From Dioscorea cayenensis subsp. rotundata (lineage: Eukaryota; Streptophyta; Magnoliopsida; Dioscoreales; Dioscoreaceae), in the NCBI RefSeq assembly GCF_009730915.1, contig NC_052488.1, positions 19,834,305-19,898,304 on the forward strand: a stretch of DNA of 64,000 nucleotides. The letters are read 5' to 3'. Positions 1 through 11,899 of the stretch are shown here, piece by piece. The notes under the pieces were generated by a model. It was not told the origin of the DNA and did not search any database. It worked only from the letters and a program-made list of their open reading frames with translations. The stretch's first letter is position 1; the number at the start of each line of letters is the position of its first letter. Position numbers and translations under genes: made by a program.

Positions 1-117
1 CTTGTTTTTATTATGCATATGCATCTCATCCTGAACTTAATTATTTGTCTTCCATTTGTCAACATGCTTTTTTATTAGAGGAATTAATTGTGATTATTTG
101 TACAAACCGCATTGTAG

Positions 118-1528
118 GTATTATGAAGGGGGTGTTTCATCAGTTTACATGTGGGAAGATGATAACCAGGGCTTTGTTGCATGTTTTCTTATTAAGAAAG
201 GTTTGGCTTATCTACACTTTGGTGTATCTCTTCATTGAAAAACACTAGCAATAACATTCATCTGTGGTTGGAAATGAAGATGGATCAAAGACAGGTCATG
301 GAAGAAGAGGGTATTTACAGGAAGGAGCATGGGATGCTATTCATGTTATCGAGGTGTTTGAAATAATTTTATTTACTCACTTCAGGTTCTTAGCTTTCAA
401 ATTCTGTTGTCAAATAATATTGAATTGTTGTTTGTATTAATAGGTTGGGCTGGAGGAAGAGGGAACAGCTCATTACTGCTTAACTAGTACTGTCATGCTC
501 TCAATGACTACTGACAACAAACAGTCAGGCACCTTCAATCTCTCAGGATCGATTAGAAGACAGGTATTCCTAATATCATTAGTTTCATAAATTAGATGTT
601 TTAATTGTAAAATTGTTAATTTTTTTCCCTATTGTTTTAAATAATTTTCTATATGTTTATTGGTGCTGCTTTTTACTAGCAGAACACATAACTATCCACA
701 TTGATGCTTATTCCAATATGAGAATTTATATGCAATGGTCATTCCAGTTACATTTTGGACAATCCTTTATACCCACAATCTTGTTCTAGATGGAATAGCT
801 TATCAATAGTATGCCATTTACAGTGTCATAAACAAGTTGACAATATGATGTCTTTAACTTTTTGGCACTATCCTTCGTAACTTGAATAATATGACAGTTG
901 AGTTTTTTACTGCCTAAGTTTCCTTCGTTAATGGGAAAAATGAAGAGCCTCTACTTGCTGAGACTGAATTTTAAATCTTTTGGACACAAGTCATTTAACA
1001 GAGGACAAATTGTTTTAATGGCACCAACTCACATCTATTATATATATATATATATATATATTTGAAAATGTTAAACCACTTCAATTAGAAAGAAGAACAA
1101 CCCTTCACAAACTAGTGGAGAACACAGAAACTTATATTTTCTTGTATTAGAGAAAAGTTTTAACTAAATACCACTGACCAAAATTTAGAAAAAAGAAAAA
1201 GGGTATAGCAAAAGCATTACTAAACAATGAATTAAACCTTTCATTATAACAGATGATTTTAGACCTTCCAATAGCCGATGGCCACCTGTGCAACATGGGG
1301 AAGATGATAGAGGAAATGGAGGGCAAACTAAGGAACTCGCTCGATCAGGTATACCTTTGTTTCTCAATTTGTTTCTAACATCAAGCTTACCAGTGAACAA
1401 CCTTTATTTGTGTGTGTGTATATATGTATATTCTCCATTTACAGGTTTATTTTGGAAAGACGAGAGAGATGGTATGCACACTGAGACCACCTGCAGAGGG
1501 TGTTCAACTTGGCTTACCACCAAACTGA
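118..1528 (+). CDS. CPB: F-actin-capping protein subunit beta, C-terminal part (gene starts before the window)
   Basis: Beta subunit of the heterodimeric CapZ/capping protein, which binds barbed ends of actin filaments in the cytoplasm and blocks subunit exchange. Five coding exons are readable: 118-200, 280-353, 444-563, 1253-1348 and 1445-1528. All introns are GT-AG and the phases join. They encode about 151 residues, against roughly 250 in plant homologues, so the N-terminal exons lie to the left of the window. Family blocks seen in order are YYEGGVSSVYMWEDDNQGF, GRRGYLQEGAWDAIHVIEV, a CLTSTVMLS block, FNLSGSIRRQ, DGHLCNMGKMIEEMEGKL and the C-terminal VYFGKTREMVCTLRPP actin-binding tail, ending PPN-stop. 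The intron between exons three and four (564-1252) is the longest. The gene converges with p23. Identity is confident; exact exon ends are inferred from splice consensus. Confidence 0.93.
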
Positions 1529-1766
1529 GGAAGCATAACTAAACCTTTTCAAGCTCCTCAATGTGCTGAAGCTTTTGGCTTTTGTTTTTCCTGTACGTCT
1601 TCATTGTTGTTCTTGTTTTGTAAAAACTTCTGCCTGTCATCAGTAATGTTTCTATTTGTTCTGTTACTATTGAGTTTAATTTTTCAAATGTTTACAAGAT
1701 TCTGTTGAGAAAATTTTATTTGATCAAATTTTCTTCCTCTCAAATGATACCATTCATGATATATAA

Positions 1767-2599
1767 GGGGGTATTTGGTTGCAAGGCATGGATTGGGAAT
1801 CATTACTTGGGGATTCCAATGCCTTGTTTGGATAGCCATGCATGGGAGTGAGAAAGAAATGAATGAGGGAGGAGTGAGAGGTGAATGGCAATCCTCCCAA
1901 AAATGGGAGGATTGTTCATTCCTCTCAAACTCCTTGGGGTGAAATACCATATTTGCCCCTCTTATTTAATAAATAAAATAATAATTTAATTTAATAATAA
2001 TTAAATATATAATTCTAATAATAAATAATGATTAAAGTGAAATAATAATATCTGATAAATAAATAATAATTTAATTTAAATAATAATTAATTAGGTTATT
2101 TGAATAATAAATAATAATTAATGTGAAATAATAGTAACTACAAATTAAATATAATAATCGATTTCAAATAATAATTAAATAAATAAATTTAACAATAAAT
2201 AATAATTAATGTAAAAAATAATAACTAATAATTAAAAATAATAACCTAGTTTAAATAATAATTAAATAGATCATTTTAATAATAAATAATAATCAAAGTG
2301 AAATATTTAGCAAAATGAAAATAACAACAATAAAAATATTTTAAAATTAAAAAATAATTATTATTTATTATAATAGATAATTATTATCTAACATAATATT
2401 TTTTCCTTATTAACTTGTATTAAGGGTACAAAAGTCTTTTTACCACAAATTTTCTCTTTTACTTTTCTCATTCCCAATGAATTACTCTCTCATACCTTCT
2501 AACCAAACATAGTTTTCCTTTCATTCCTAATCCATTCCCCCTTATTCTTATTCCTATCTTATTCTTTATCAATTCCATTCTTTGCAAACAAACAACACC
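1767..2599. mobile_element. Non-autonomous PIF/Harbinger-like MITE, 833 bp
   Basis: Imperfect terminal inverted repeats: the left end GGGGGTATTTGGTTGCAA matches the reverse complement of the right end, GGTGTTGTTTGTTTGCAA. The element is flanked by the 3-bp direct repeat TAA (1764-1766 and 2600-2602), the target-site duplication expected for PIF/Harbinger elements. The interior is very AT-rich, mostly AATAATTAAAT-like repeats, with no transposase. It lies about 240 bp after the capping-protein stop, between two convergent genes. Confidence 0.75.
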
Positions 2600-2928
2600 T
2601 AAATGTTGACTAATCTGGAGAATGGTTCTCCCCTCCCTTCTCCCTTTATATAACAAGTCAATTCCGGTGGGTGAAAAAACATAAAGACAATAAGAAACAC
2701 TCTAGTCCAACATTACACACTCTAAAATCCATCCTTTTTAAAACCTGCTCTGCTTCCATTTCAAGTCAAGTGATAAATATATCAGAAATAAGATGAAAAT
2801 TTTGAGACGGGCGTTCAGAACACTCACTCACATCCTAACATCCTAGATAAAACATGGTATTTATGGTCTGATATTACCTTGAAAATTAAGGTTAAACAAG
2901 AGAAAAGAAACTTGGATGTTTGAAGACT

Positions 2929-5900
2929 TCATGGTTTCGCCTCAGAATCATGGGCGGATGTGGTAGCTTCTCCAGCAGCATCTTCTGCCTTGTTTTCATC
3001 CATTTCATCATCATCTGCATTAATTCAACCAAACTAATCAGGAACATTCCATGGTGTTGTATATCTAAAACCACGCCTTCATCCGTTATAAAAACATAAG
3101 TATTATTAAACTTGATTTCGGACTTACCCCCATCTTTGGCACCATCAAGATCAAAATCATCATCTGCACCACCCATGTCCAATTTCTACAAAAAGGAACT
3201 GAGGTTAAGAGCAAGCATAAAAAAAATAATAATGTTAATCAAAATTTCATTAATCTGTATGTGCTCACCGAGAAGTCCATACCACCGAACTCATCGTCAA
3301 CTGGACAAGAAGAAGAAATATCGTCATACATCAGTAAATGGAACAAAATACTAGAAAAATGTGGGTGTAATCGAAGAAAATACAAGACTCACATTTGTTT
3401 CCATGCTCTTCATCTTCATCAATCCATTTGTCCCAGTCAACTTTCAAGAATGCAGGAGGCCTTCCTTCCTTCTTTAAAAGCCTACTCCACCATTTTGACT
3501 CTGCCTTCTTCACAAGGTAGCAAATATTCCTCAAACCAACAGCAGCTTTACTTTCCTGCAATACAATACAAGACACACTTCCTAAATATCCCTTTGGCAA
3601 CAGGATACCCACAATAAAATAACTCACTTCCTGCTCAGATACTCACTTCCACATTAACTTTATCATACAACTCAAAATCAATCTCATATGGCACATTCTC
3701 TGCTCCAGTAGTAGCAGAAAAATGAAATTGTCCATTTGGTTGCAAAGAGAGTTTTACTTCCTTAGCATCAGGCAGTTCAATGGTAATATAAACCTTGTCA
3801 GACCTCTGTGCCCACTTTGTCAATGGGTGGCGGCTATGAATCAAAGGAAAGCATCAGAAATCAGATAGAGTTGCAAAACAGTGACAATAATTTCCAAACC
3901 AATTAGAAAAAATGAACAAAAATCACTGATACCACCATTTTGTAGGTTCATTATCATTTTCAATATTATATGCAACTGGAACAAAAAGACAACAACAATG
4001 TCAACAACTACCAATACTGCAAGATAAATGGCACATACTACCTCTCATTGAAAGGGATACTAAGTATGCCATACAAAACCAATTCTACTTATTAGTTAAT
4101 GATAAAACAGTTTTATTATGTCGCATGCATAATTAGAAATATCGTATTATTCATGTTTGATGACATATTTTATTCTTCGGTTGCATTGTATAGAAATCAA
4201 ATTAATGATAAAGATCATTTAATTGAAACATGATTCTCTATGTTCATCGCAACCTCAAATAGTTCATTAACTATGAGAAACTATGAATTTAGATTCATTA
4301 TTAGTTGCCACATGTTGTACTAGTGGAGACTCTTAGTAGCATTATGGATATTTATAGTTGATAAATATTGAACTGAACTATTACAGAACTCTTAGACCCA
4401 TACACTATCATAAATAGAAAAAGTTATTCTGCTACAAAAGGTCTCCAAGGGTGTTATTAAATTTTATGTATAAATTACGTTACTTTCATGGTGTCAACCA
4501 ACAATGCCTAATTGGAGGCTACATGTGGACATACTAGGTTATATAATGAATGAAGGAGGATTTGTAATCATCCAAGATGGGATCTATTATTTCTATTGTA
4601 TAAGAGAATATTGTAGATTGTGTTTCTTATATGTTGAATGAAAAACGCTGGTTAATTTTTTTAAAATATTTTATAATATAAAGAATATACTATTATAAAT
4701 GTTTTTAAAAAAGTTTTATGTCCAACATTGTAAAGAGAGACACATATAAGTGGAGATTGACAACGCCATTGATGGTCTAATCAAACCCACTTATATGTAA
4801 TAATTGTCAGAGGGATAAAGCCCATCTAGGTGCAAGGTGCAGGCGTGTGCTTAAGAGACACTAGGCGCACTAATTAAAAAAAAATTTGAAAAATAGTTTT
4901 TGTTACATGTTTTAAATTTTTAAAATGTCATACAGATTAATATCATAAAAGACATAAAAACATACATAATAACATACAAAATAATTTTCAAATGTTCAAT
5001 ACAAAATGCAATAACATGATATAATGCATGCATCGAGTCCTAAATCCTAACTCGAATAATAAAATCTAGTGACTATCATCAAAATCATCAAGTCCATCAT
5101 TATCATCACCACCAACATCATCAATTTTCTCTTCAAATTTATCATTCTCCACATCTAAATAATCATCTCCAAAATTTTCTTCCTCATCATCATCTCTAAG
5201 AATTAAGAAACTAACAGATGCCTTATTATTTCTCTTTAATGGCCTTGAATTGAAGTGATGAGCTTTGTATTCTACTTGGTTGCGATTCCCTTAATTTTAA
5301 GTGCATTTTAGTTGCATGTTTTAGTTTTACGTAGACACTTTTTATTTTCAATCACCAAGATGTGTGGACAAGATTAAAAGTCAAAGTAAAGATAATTTTA
5401 AAAAAATAACATAATTGATAGATGCTATGAAAGCGCACCTAAGCCCTCGCTTGGTGCCTAGCGCCTAGGTGCGCGACTTCTTAATACTGCCAGACTGACA
5501 TGCATAAAGGCACAAGCCTTTGAGCCTTGTGTGCCTTAAACACGCCTTTGACAACTATGGGATATTAATTGATAGAAAAATTAATATGTAAAATATTACA
5601 TTGGGATCTCACATATAACTATCTCTAATGTTTGGATTAAATTACAATTTGTTGATAGATATGATTGTAATTATCAAATTAGTCCTAATATAAAGATCCC
5701 AAATGAGTCCAACACTATGCTCTGACGATTAGGGTTTCAAGTAACAAAAATATTGGCATATTGCTATCGAAAGATAACAACAAGAAACCCTAAGATTCAC
5801 ATTAAGTACTTAGAAGCTTTCTAATCAAAGGTGAAAAGTTCAAAAGTATCGCCTGTGCAAACATTGGAGGATTTTGCACTTGTGAAATCACTGCAAAGTA

Positions 5901-6929
5901 ACCTCGATCTACCATATATATTCATGTGTTCATGTTATCAATCCTCAATAATTAATCAATTATTAATTTAAATATCAATCAATGATAATTGCCAACCCTC
6001 ATTCGATTGGAAAGATTTTCCAACACCCACACATATCAAACTAATGCTCTGCATAATATCATGAACATCAATACTAATTCTTGTTAAACTACATGATACT
6101 TCCACTTCGGTTAAATTTCAAGCCTCCAAAGTTTAGTTAAGTGTTCATTGTGGCGTATTAAAACAATTCTTTTTCGCCAACATAAATAAAACAAACAAAT
6201 TTCTATAACTTAGAAACCAAAAGAACACTTTATCTTGTACCAAACAATACCATAAATTACCATGAACACTCTCTTGTACCCTTAATTCTAATTCACATTC
6301 AATCAAACTCTTCTCAAGTTTCACGGGTACTATATCCAGCCAATGATCTAAACCTACATGGACGAACTCCTCCTTAACCTAGCACCAACGACCAAGTGGT
6401 CTATTATTAGCAGGGTCCCCAATAGAACCTTTCACAAGTGGTGAGAGTTCGAATCTTGAGTGAGGGCACATATCTGGGAGTGTGCGGGTGGTCTCAGCCA
6501 CCCATGCATGCACAAACCCCGCTCCCACTTGCTCCGCCGAGGGTTGTGCACACCCCTACCTTAGTAGCTAAACCACTCATCTTAGCAAAAAAAACTCCTA
6601 AAAAACTCCTTAGCCTAGCTAATTACAGAAATCATAAAAGACACCAGCAATCGGCGATGCAATATCTTGATAATTTCCAAAAATTGAACTTGATTTTGCC
6701 ACCAAACTATAAACAATATTCAAAAGGAAACAAATAGCGATGATGATCAACTCCAAACAAATTCACAAAACCCTAAAACTCAGATCATCAGCCTTAAATC
6801 TTCACACAATTACCAACTAAAAAAAATAAAAAGAAAACCCTAATACAAAGAAAACTACATCGCAAGAAACAAAAAAATACAGAGATTCCCAGATTAACGC
6901 TGATTAAAAGCAAACAAAAATTACCTCAT
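2929..6929 (-). CDS. p23: HSP90 co-chaperone p23 (CS-domain protein)
   Basis: Cytosolic co-chaperone that binds the N-terminal domain of ATP-bound HSP90 and slows ATP hydrolysis. Six coding exons on the minus strand: 6925-6929 (only ATGAG), 3647-3833, 3393-3555, 3269-3300, 3128-3185 and 2929-3014. The total is 531 nt, 176 aa, and all phases join. The CS domain fills about residues 1-110 (SRHPLTKWAQRSDKVYITIEL, then KVNVEESKAAVGLRNICY and VDWDKWIDEDEE). An acidic, Gly/Met-containing tail follows (FGGMDFS, DMGGADDDFDLDGAKDG), ending in Asp/Glu/Ala-rich sequence and EAKP. The first intron is about 3.1 kb and carries a SINE and a DNA-transposon remnant. The start codon is chosen because ATGAG followed by GTAA, spliced to the acceptor at 3834, gives the conserved MSRHP start. 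The promoter has a TATA box near 7061-7070. Confidence 0.93.
4804..5554 (-). mobile_element. Old DNA-transposon remnant in p23 intron 1 (hAT-like, tentative)
   Basis: The ends form imperfect inverted repeats: TTGTCAGAGGG at the left, TTGTCAAAGGC as the reverse complement of the right. Both are followed by the CTAGGTGC/GGCGC-rich words common in degraded plant DNA transposons. On the minus strand, about 5058-5250 encodes a stop-terminated acidic tail (DDDEEENFGDDYLDVENDKF and a DD-rich end) resembling the tail in the RKP-intron element at 54748-55851. Assigning it to hAT is inference; no catalytic domain remains. Confidence 0.4.
6384..6602 (+). repeat. tRNA-derived SINE in p23 intron 1
   Basis: A box-A-like ACCAAGTGGTCTA near 6391 and a box-B-like GAGTTCGAATC near 6447 give the layout of an RNA polymerase III promoter. 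The right end is A-rich (near 6585-6605). Near-identical direct repeats, AACTCCTCCTTAACCTAGC at about 6365-6383 and AACTCCTTAGCCTAGC at about 6604-6619, look like the target-site duplication. It is oriented against p23. Exact right end is uncertain by about 10 bp. Confidence 0.6.
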
Positions 6930-7060
6930 TTTCTTCCACTCTAGGGTTTGGATCAGAGAAAAAAGAACAAGAGGATCGGGGGTGAAGTGAAGAGCGGTGG
7001 GATAAAGGCGGGATCTTGTGAGATTGATACACTGTGATTTGGTGAGAGTGCCGAGCTTAA

Positions 7061-7113
7061 TGTATATATAGATCAATATCGAAGGATGCTTCTATAAATG
7101 TCTAGATGTTTCT
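7061..7113 (-). promoter_or_regulatory. p23 core promoter: TATA box and degenerate heat-shock-element-like array
   Basis: On the minus strand TATATATACA (7061-7070) lies about 130 bp above the start codon. Upstream of it, 7084-7113 reads as six contiguous pentamers AGAAA CATCT AGACA TTTAT AGAAG CATCC. These alternate between nGAAn and nTTCn, each matching at least two of the three core positions and two matching perfectly. That is the arrangement bound by trimeric heat-shock factors. Function is inferred. Confidence 0.4.
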
Positions 7114-7671
7114 ATCGTTGGCGTACGGCGCAAGCCAAGATATTCACCGTACGATTTACTTTATCGACGGATGAGATTTGTCGAAAGCGAAGTTTGGATT
7201 GCTGTGGGTGGGATTCCAAGTGCATCAGGCCCAATATTAATATGGGCTGGCCCGTGAAGCTGTCCACGGCCTGTTTTGTTTTAAAAGATACTCCCTCTTT
7301 GTTTTTTTTTAAAATTTTTTAAATTTATCTAATTCATACCGATTAAAAAAAGTTTAATAAAGACTATAAAGTTAATTGATAACCTATAATTTATAAAAAT
7401 TATATCAACTTTTCAATATTATCCTTATTTAAAATATTTTTTGAAAAATATATAATTGAATATATATTTTTAATGCCAGATAATCCACGCAGAATCTCCA
7501 AGTACCCTTGTATAATTTTTTTTTTTTTTGGAAGTTGTACAAGTACACTAAATATAGATGATAATTTTTTTAAAAAATAATATTTAATATTGCACAAAAA
7601 AAATTTATGGACAAGTAAAAAAGAATAGAGAAAAGCTCCAAAATATAACAAGTAAAAAGGAACATAGGAAG

Positions 7672-8677
7672 CATAGGCGGATCTAGAGGGGGGCAAGAGT
7701 GTGCTCAAGCACCCCTTGCCATTGAATATATATATATATATATAATTATTAAAATATTAATAATTATAATTTGTATGGAAAGTGATATTTTTTTATTTAA
7801 ATATTTTTTTCAAACTTCATTACTTCAACCCGCAATATATAAAATAATTTAAATAAAACAATAAGATTATTATATTAAATAAAATTGATATTTGGTGATA
7901 ATAATAAATATTATGGCTAACCAAACATGGATCTTTAAATATTTTTGTTTTAAAATTTTATATTTAGATGTATTTTTATTGAACTTATCAATATATTATA
8001 ATTAATTTTTTAGGATATTAATGTAAAAAATAGTAAAAATAAATAAAAATAAAAATAAAACCATAAAAAAAAAATTGCTATCTCAAAATCTCTAATAAAA
8101 TCATCGCAGTTTGTGAGTTTCTCTCTATGCTCAACTTCCGGCTTCCGAGTATATTTTATCTTTCATTGTAGGGACTTTTTTTTTTCAATTTTTTATATCT
8201 AATTTAATTTGTTTAATTTTGGTGTGATTATTTATTGTTGTCTAAAAATATTTTTTATATTTATTAAATAATTATTGGATATCTGTTAAATATTTGTTTA
8301 TTTTTGTTATGAAAATTGTTGTAAAAATTGTTAAATATTTGTTGTGATTAACTGCTATAAAAATTGATTATTTGTATATTATATGTTAAATAATTGTTGC
8401 ATAAATGAATTTAAATTGTGAATTTGTGCTAAATTATTTTTTTAATTGTATTATTTGTAAATTTAGTGTCTAATTGATAGTTGAGTTATTTGCTAATTAT
8501 GTAGATATGATAGGTTTTTTATACATAAACCAAAACTTTTTAGATGGATGTATATTTTATTTTTGAATTATTGATTATTATTATCTCAATTTTGAATTAA
8601 TAAAGTTATTTAATATTCATAAATTTTTTAAATTTTAATTCAGCACCCCCTAAATTTTGTTTCTAGTTTCGCCCCTG
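7672..8677. mobile_element. Non-autonomous DNA transposon, about 1 kb
   Basis: The left end CATAGGCGGATCTAGA pairs with the right end, whose reverse complement is CAGGGGCGAAACTAGA. Both ends then carry a cAGCACCCC(C/T)T word in inverted or direct context. The interior is AT-rich (more than three quarters A+T by eye) and has no coding capacity. A clear target-site duplication was not found, so superfamily is left open. Confidence 0.5.
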
Positions 8678-8813
8678 ATAGAGAGTATGTATTTAGATGA
8701 ATAAAAAAATATAGGAAAAAGGAATTTGCAAGTTCTTTAAAAATTAAAATAAAATAAGTTGAGCAATTTTTTTAATATATTAAACATTTCTAAATATAAT
8801 CATCAAATCTACG

Positions 8814-9441
8814 TTTTCAGTAAATTATTATTTAATTTATTTTTATTTTTTCCGTTTAACTCACTAAGACCGGGTGAGTGTTTCATCACAAAAATAAAAT
8901 AATACATGTTCAAAGAGTTTGTGTTCTTGTTGAGAACTTGGGTTTGAATTTTAACTCATATATTGATGGGTTGAGATATTAATTTTATATTTGCGCATGT
9001 CTTTAACATTGCTAGTCTTTATTTATATATAAAAAAATAATTTATATAGATTGAGTCTTAAGAGGGACTTGGGAGTACTTTGTGCTTAATAAAAATAAAT
9101 AAATTGAGATTTTAGTTTTAGACCATGTTTTCAGTAAATTATTATTTAAATTATTTTTAATTTTAATTAACTAACTAAAAATGGGGTGAGCATTTCATCA
9201 CAAAAATAAAATAATGTGTGTTCAAAGAGTATTCGTGTTATTATTGAGAACGTGGGTTTGAATCTCAACTCATATATAGTGGGTTGTGATATTAATTTAT
9301 GTTTACACATCTCTAATGTTAGTTGTCCATATTTTTATTAAAAAAAATTGAAGAAATAATTTATATAAATTTGACTCTTAAGAAGGACTTGGAAGTACAT
9401 TGTGCTTAATAAAAAATAAATAAATTGAGATTTTAGTTTTA
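8814..9441. repeat. Tandem duplication, two copies with a 314-bp period
   Basis: Copy one (8814-9127) and copy two (9128-9441) share the order GTTTTCAGTAAATTATTATTTA, a GGGTGAG...TTTCATCACAAAAATAAAATAAT block, GAGAAC(T/G)TGGGTTTGAAT, a CTTAAGA(G/A)GGACTTGG block and AATAAATTGAGATTTTAGTTTTAG. Many point differences and small indels separate them, so the duplication is not recent. Each copy contains a box-B-like GGGTTTGAAT, so a SINE-derived origin is possible. Confidence 0.8.
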
Positions 9442-11519
9442 GGTTCATGACTTGTAGTATGATAATATTATTTTGATGTTTGAACCCAAGAAAGCCACTG
9501 CAGCCTTTGAACAGTATGAAGATCTTTCCTTCAACATCAAAAAGAATTGAAGCGGAAAGAGAATTAAATTTTTTCTAGACTTCATAAGGCATTTTTAATA
9601 AAAACGATTTACTATTTCATTGACCATATTTATTTATTATCAAGCATTCTCAAAAAATAATAAACAATGATATTGAGAAAATTTGACAATAATAAGTTAC
9701 GAAATTTAACAGATCGCATTGAGAATATTAATAGAAAAAGGCACCGGTCATTCTGTACTTAAAACAAGAGATTTGGATTATAAAAAAAATATTACTTAGA
9801 TAATATTATAAGAAAAAACATTTTTGCAGTGAGAAGACCACAAATATATAATGCAAACAATGACTAGTTCACAACATAAATTAATTATGGGGGGAATATC
9901 CTTCCCGCCCGGCCCTAACCCCGAAATATAGTAAATAAAATTCTTTTCTATCCCCTATAAAAATTTGACTAAATAGTTTGATTTATATTATTTGACATCC
10001 CTAATAAATATTTAATAAAGATTCTTTAATTTAAAAACAAGTTACTATCAATTTTTGGATATGAAGTTGTAAAGACTAATATAATATATCCATCAATACT
10101 TTTTCAAATGAATTTATAAGACTTCAACATACATTCTTCAAGCTCATCTTCATTGAAATGGTGCTATAAAGGAATCAAGAAGACAACATAACTAAACAGG
10201 AAATATTCTCTGAACTTTGTTTAATAGTTTTAATTCATTTAGACCTACTAAGCAGCAAAGCAACAGCCATTTATGAATCATGGCACATGCACTCAACACC
10301 CACCAATGCTATTAAATCCTTAACAATAAAATTTATTATTTTGCTAAAGCATCCTGACATTAAATATTTTGGGCTCTTAATTATGCTCAGAGAAACGTTA
10401 ATTACTTGAGTAAAGAAACATTAAATTAAGTTGATGCCTCATGTTTGTTATGTACTTGAAGAACATTATCAAGTGCTGTGTTGCAGGACTTGTTCTTTTA
10501 TTAATAGTCAATTTCTTGGTTTGGTTGCTTTTTGTAACTTTTCATGATGATTCTAGCATTTGGAGACAGAAAGTAAAATAGCAAAGTGTTTATAATTGAA
10601 TGGTCATTGGACCAACCACTCCATTTATTCAGCAAAGAAAAGTTTGGTTTTTGTTGATCTATTCACAGGGGGGGAAAAACAGATATAATTTACTATTATA
10701 TTATTTTTGTATCAATTGTAGAACATTTCTTTTATCTTCTCAACTGTAAACACAACAAATCAAACCTACATTATATCAAAATAAGTTTGATGATTGGATT
10801 AAATTTTGTTTGATTTTAGTGATAAATTTATCTGGTTTAAACAAATGATTTTAAATTTAAATTTTTTTATATTTAAAATTTATTTATCATAGAGATTTAA
10901 CTTTTCCATTAGACTCGTAATATCTCGTTTGAATTGGATTTTAAAAAATTGTTGGGTTAAACATTAAGAAAATATTTAACTAATCTAATAAATAAACTCT
11001 TGGATCAGACACCCACTTATATATTTTATTATCCAACTAATTTTCATCTGTTTGAATCCATGTAGCATGTTTAACATAATTTAATTAATAATTTAAATTT
11101 TTTTGGCAATTTAATGTCCTCCACATGATAATTACCACTCTCTCATCCTTTTTTTTTTTACTTTTAAAAATAGTTAAAATTTATATTAAAATTTAATATT
11201 ATTTTTATTTAAAATAATATCTTTAAAAATATGAACGACCATTTGGTCTATTGACATCGAGTACTCGAGGCGTGGCTCCCCGAATTCGATCCTCATCCTT
11301 TCTAAAAAAAAAATGTAGTTAAAATAATTTATTAAAAATTATAAAAAAATACATTAAATTTAAAGTCTAAATTTGAAAGAATAATATTTAATATTCCATA
11401 AATTTTTTAAATAGATAAATAAAAAATACCATAAATTTTTTTAAAATGAAACAAATAAAAAACAACTGGTGAGAGAAACAATATAAAAAAAAAATTACAA
11501 TTAACATATATCTCATATC
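9442..11519. other. AT-rich spacer without a supportable gene
   Basis: No open frame of useful length and no splice-consistent gene. A short exon-like patch lies near 9480-9550. A SINE-like fragment with a CCATTTGGTCTATTGAC word and an AATTCGATCC box-B-like word lies near 11240-11305. Poly-A/T runs are frequent. Confidence 0.5.
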
Positions 11520-11899
11520 GGTGTAAATATCAAAAAGGTCCCTCTATTTTTTTTCATTTTCTGTCATTTTAGTCCCTCTAATATAAAATTCGTCTTTTTG
11601 GTCCTTATATTTGTCCATTTTCATCCTTTAGTTATAAAATTCACATTTTTTGTCTTTGTATTTACACATTTTCATCCTTTAGTTATAAAATACACCTTTT
11701 TGATCCTCGTATTTACACATTTTTATCCTTTTTGGTCCCTCTAATTGATCAACTAGAAGGACCAAAAAGGTAGATCCATCAATTAAAGAGACCAAAAAAA
11801 CAAAAATATAAAAATATAATGACCAAAAAAATAGATTTTATATTAGAAAAATTAAAAATGCCAAAAACATAAAATAGAGACTATTTTGATATTTTCACC
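11520..11899. mobile_element. Mutator-type (TIR-MULE) MITE, 380 bp
   Basis: Long inverted repeats of about 90 bp at each end, starting GGTG(T/A)AAATATCAAAA and containing GGTCC(C)TCTATTTT and CTAATATAAAAT words in both arms. It is flanked by a 10-bp direct repeat with one mismatch (ATCTCATATC at 11510-11519, ATCTAATATC at 11900-11909). A 9-10 bp duplication with long TIRs is the Mutator-like signature. No transposase is present. It lies about 360 bp upstream of the NOI/RIN4-like gene's TATA box. Confidence 0.75.

Noticed and set aside
1288-1542. 84-codon frame overlapping the capping-protein exons
   Set aside because: Out of frame with the conserved protein and crosses the intron; it is a shadow of exons 4 and 5.
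8041-8100. Simple A-rich repeats as a CRISPR-like array
   Set aside because: No regular direct repeats with unique spacers; this is a eukaryotic nuclear sequence.
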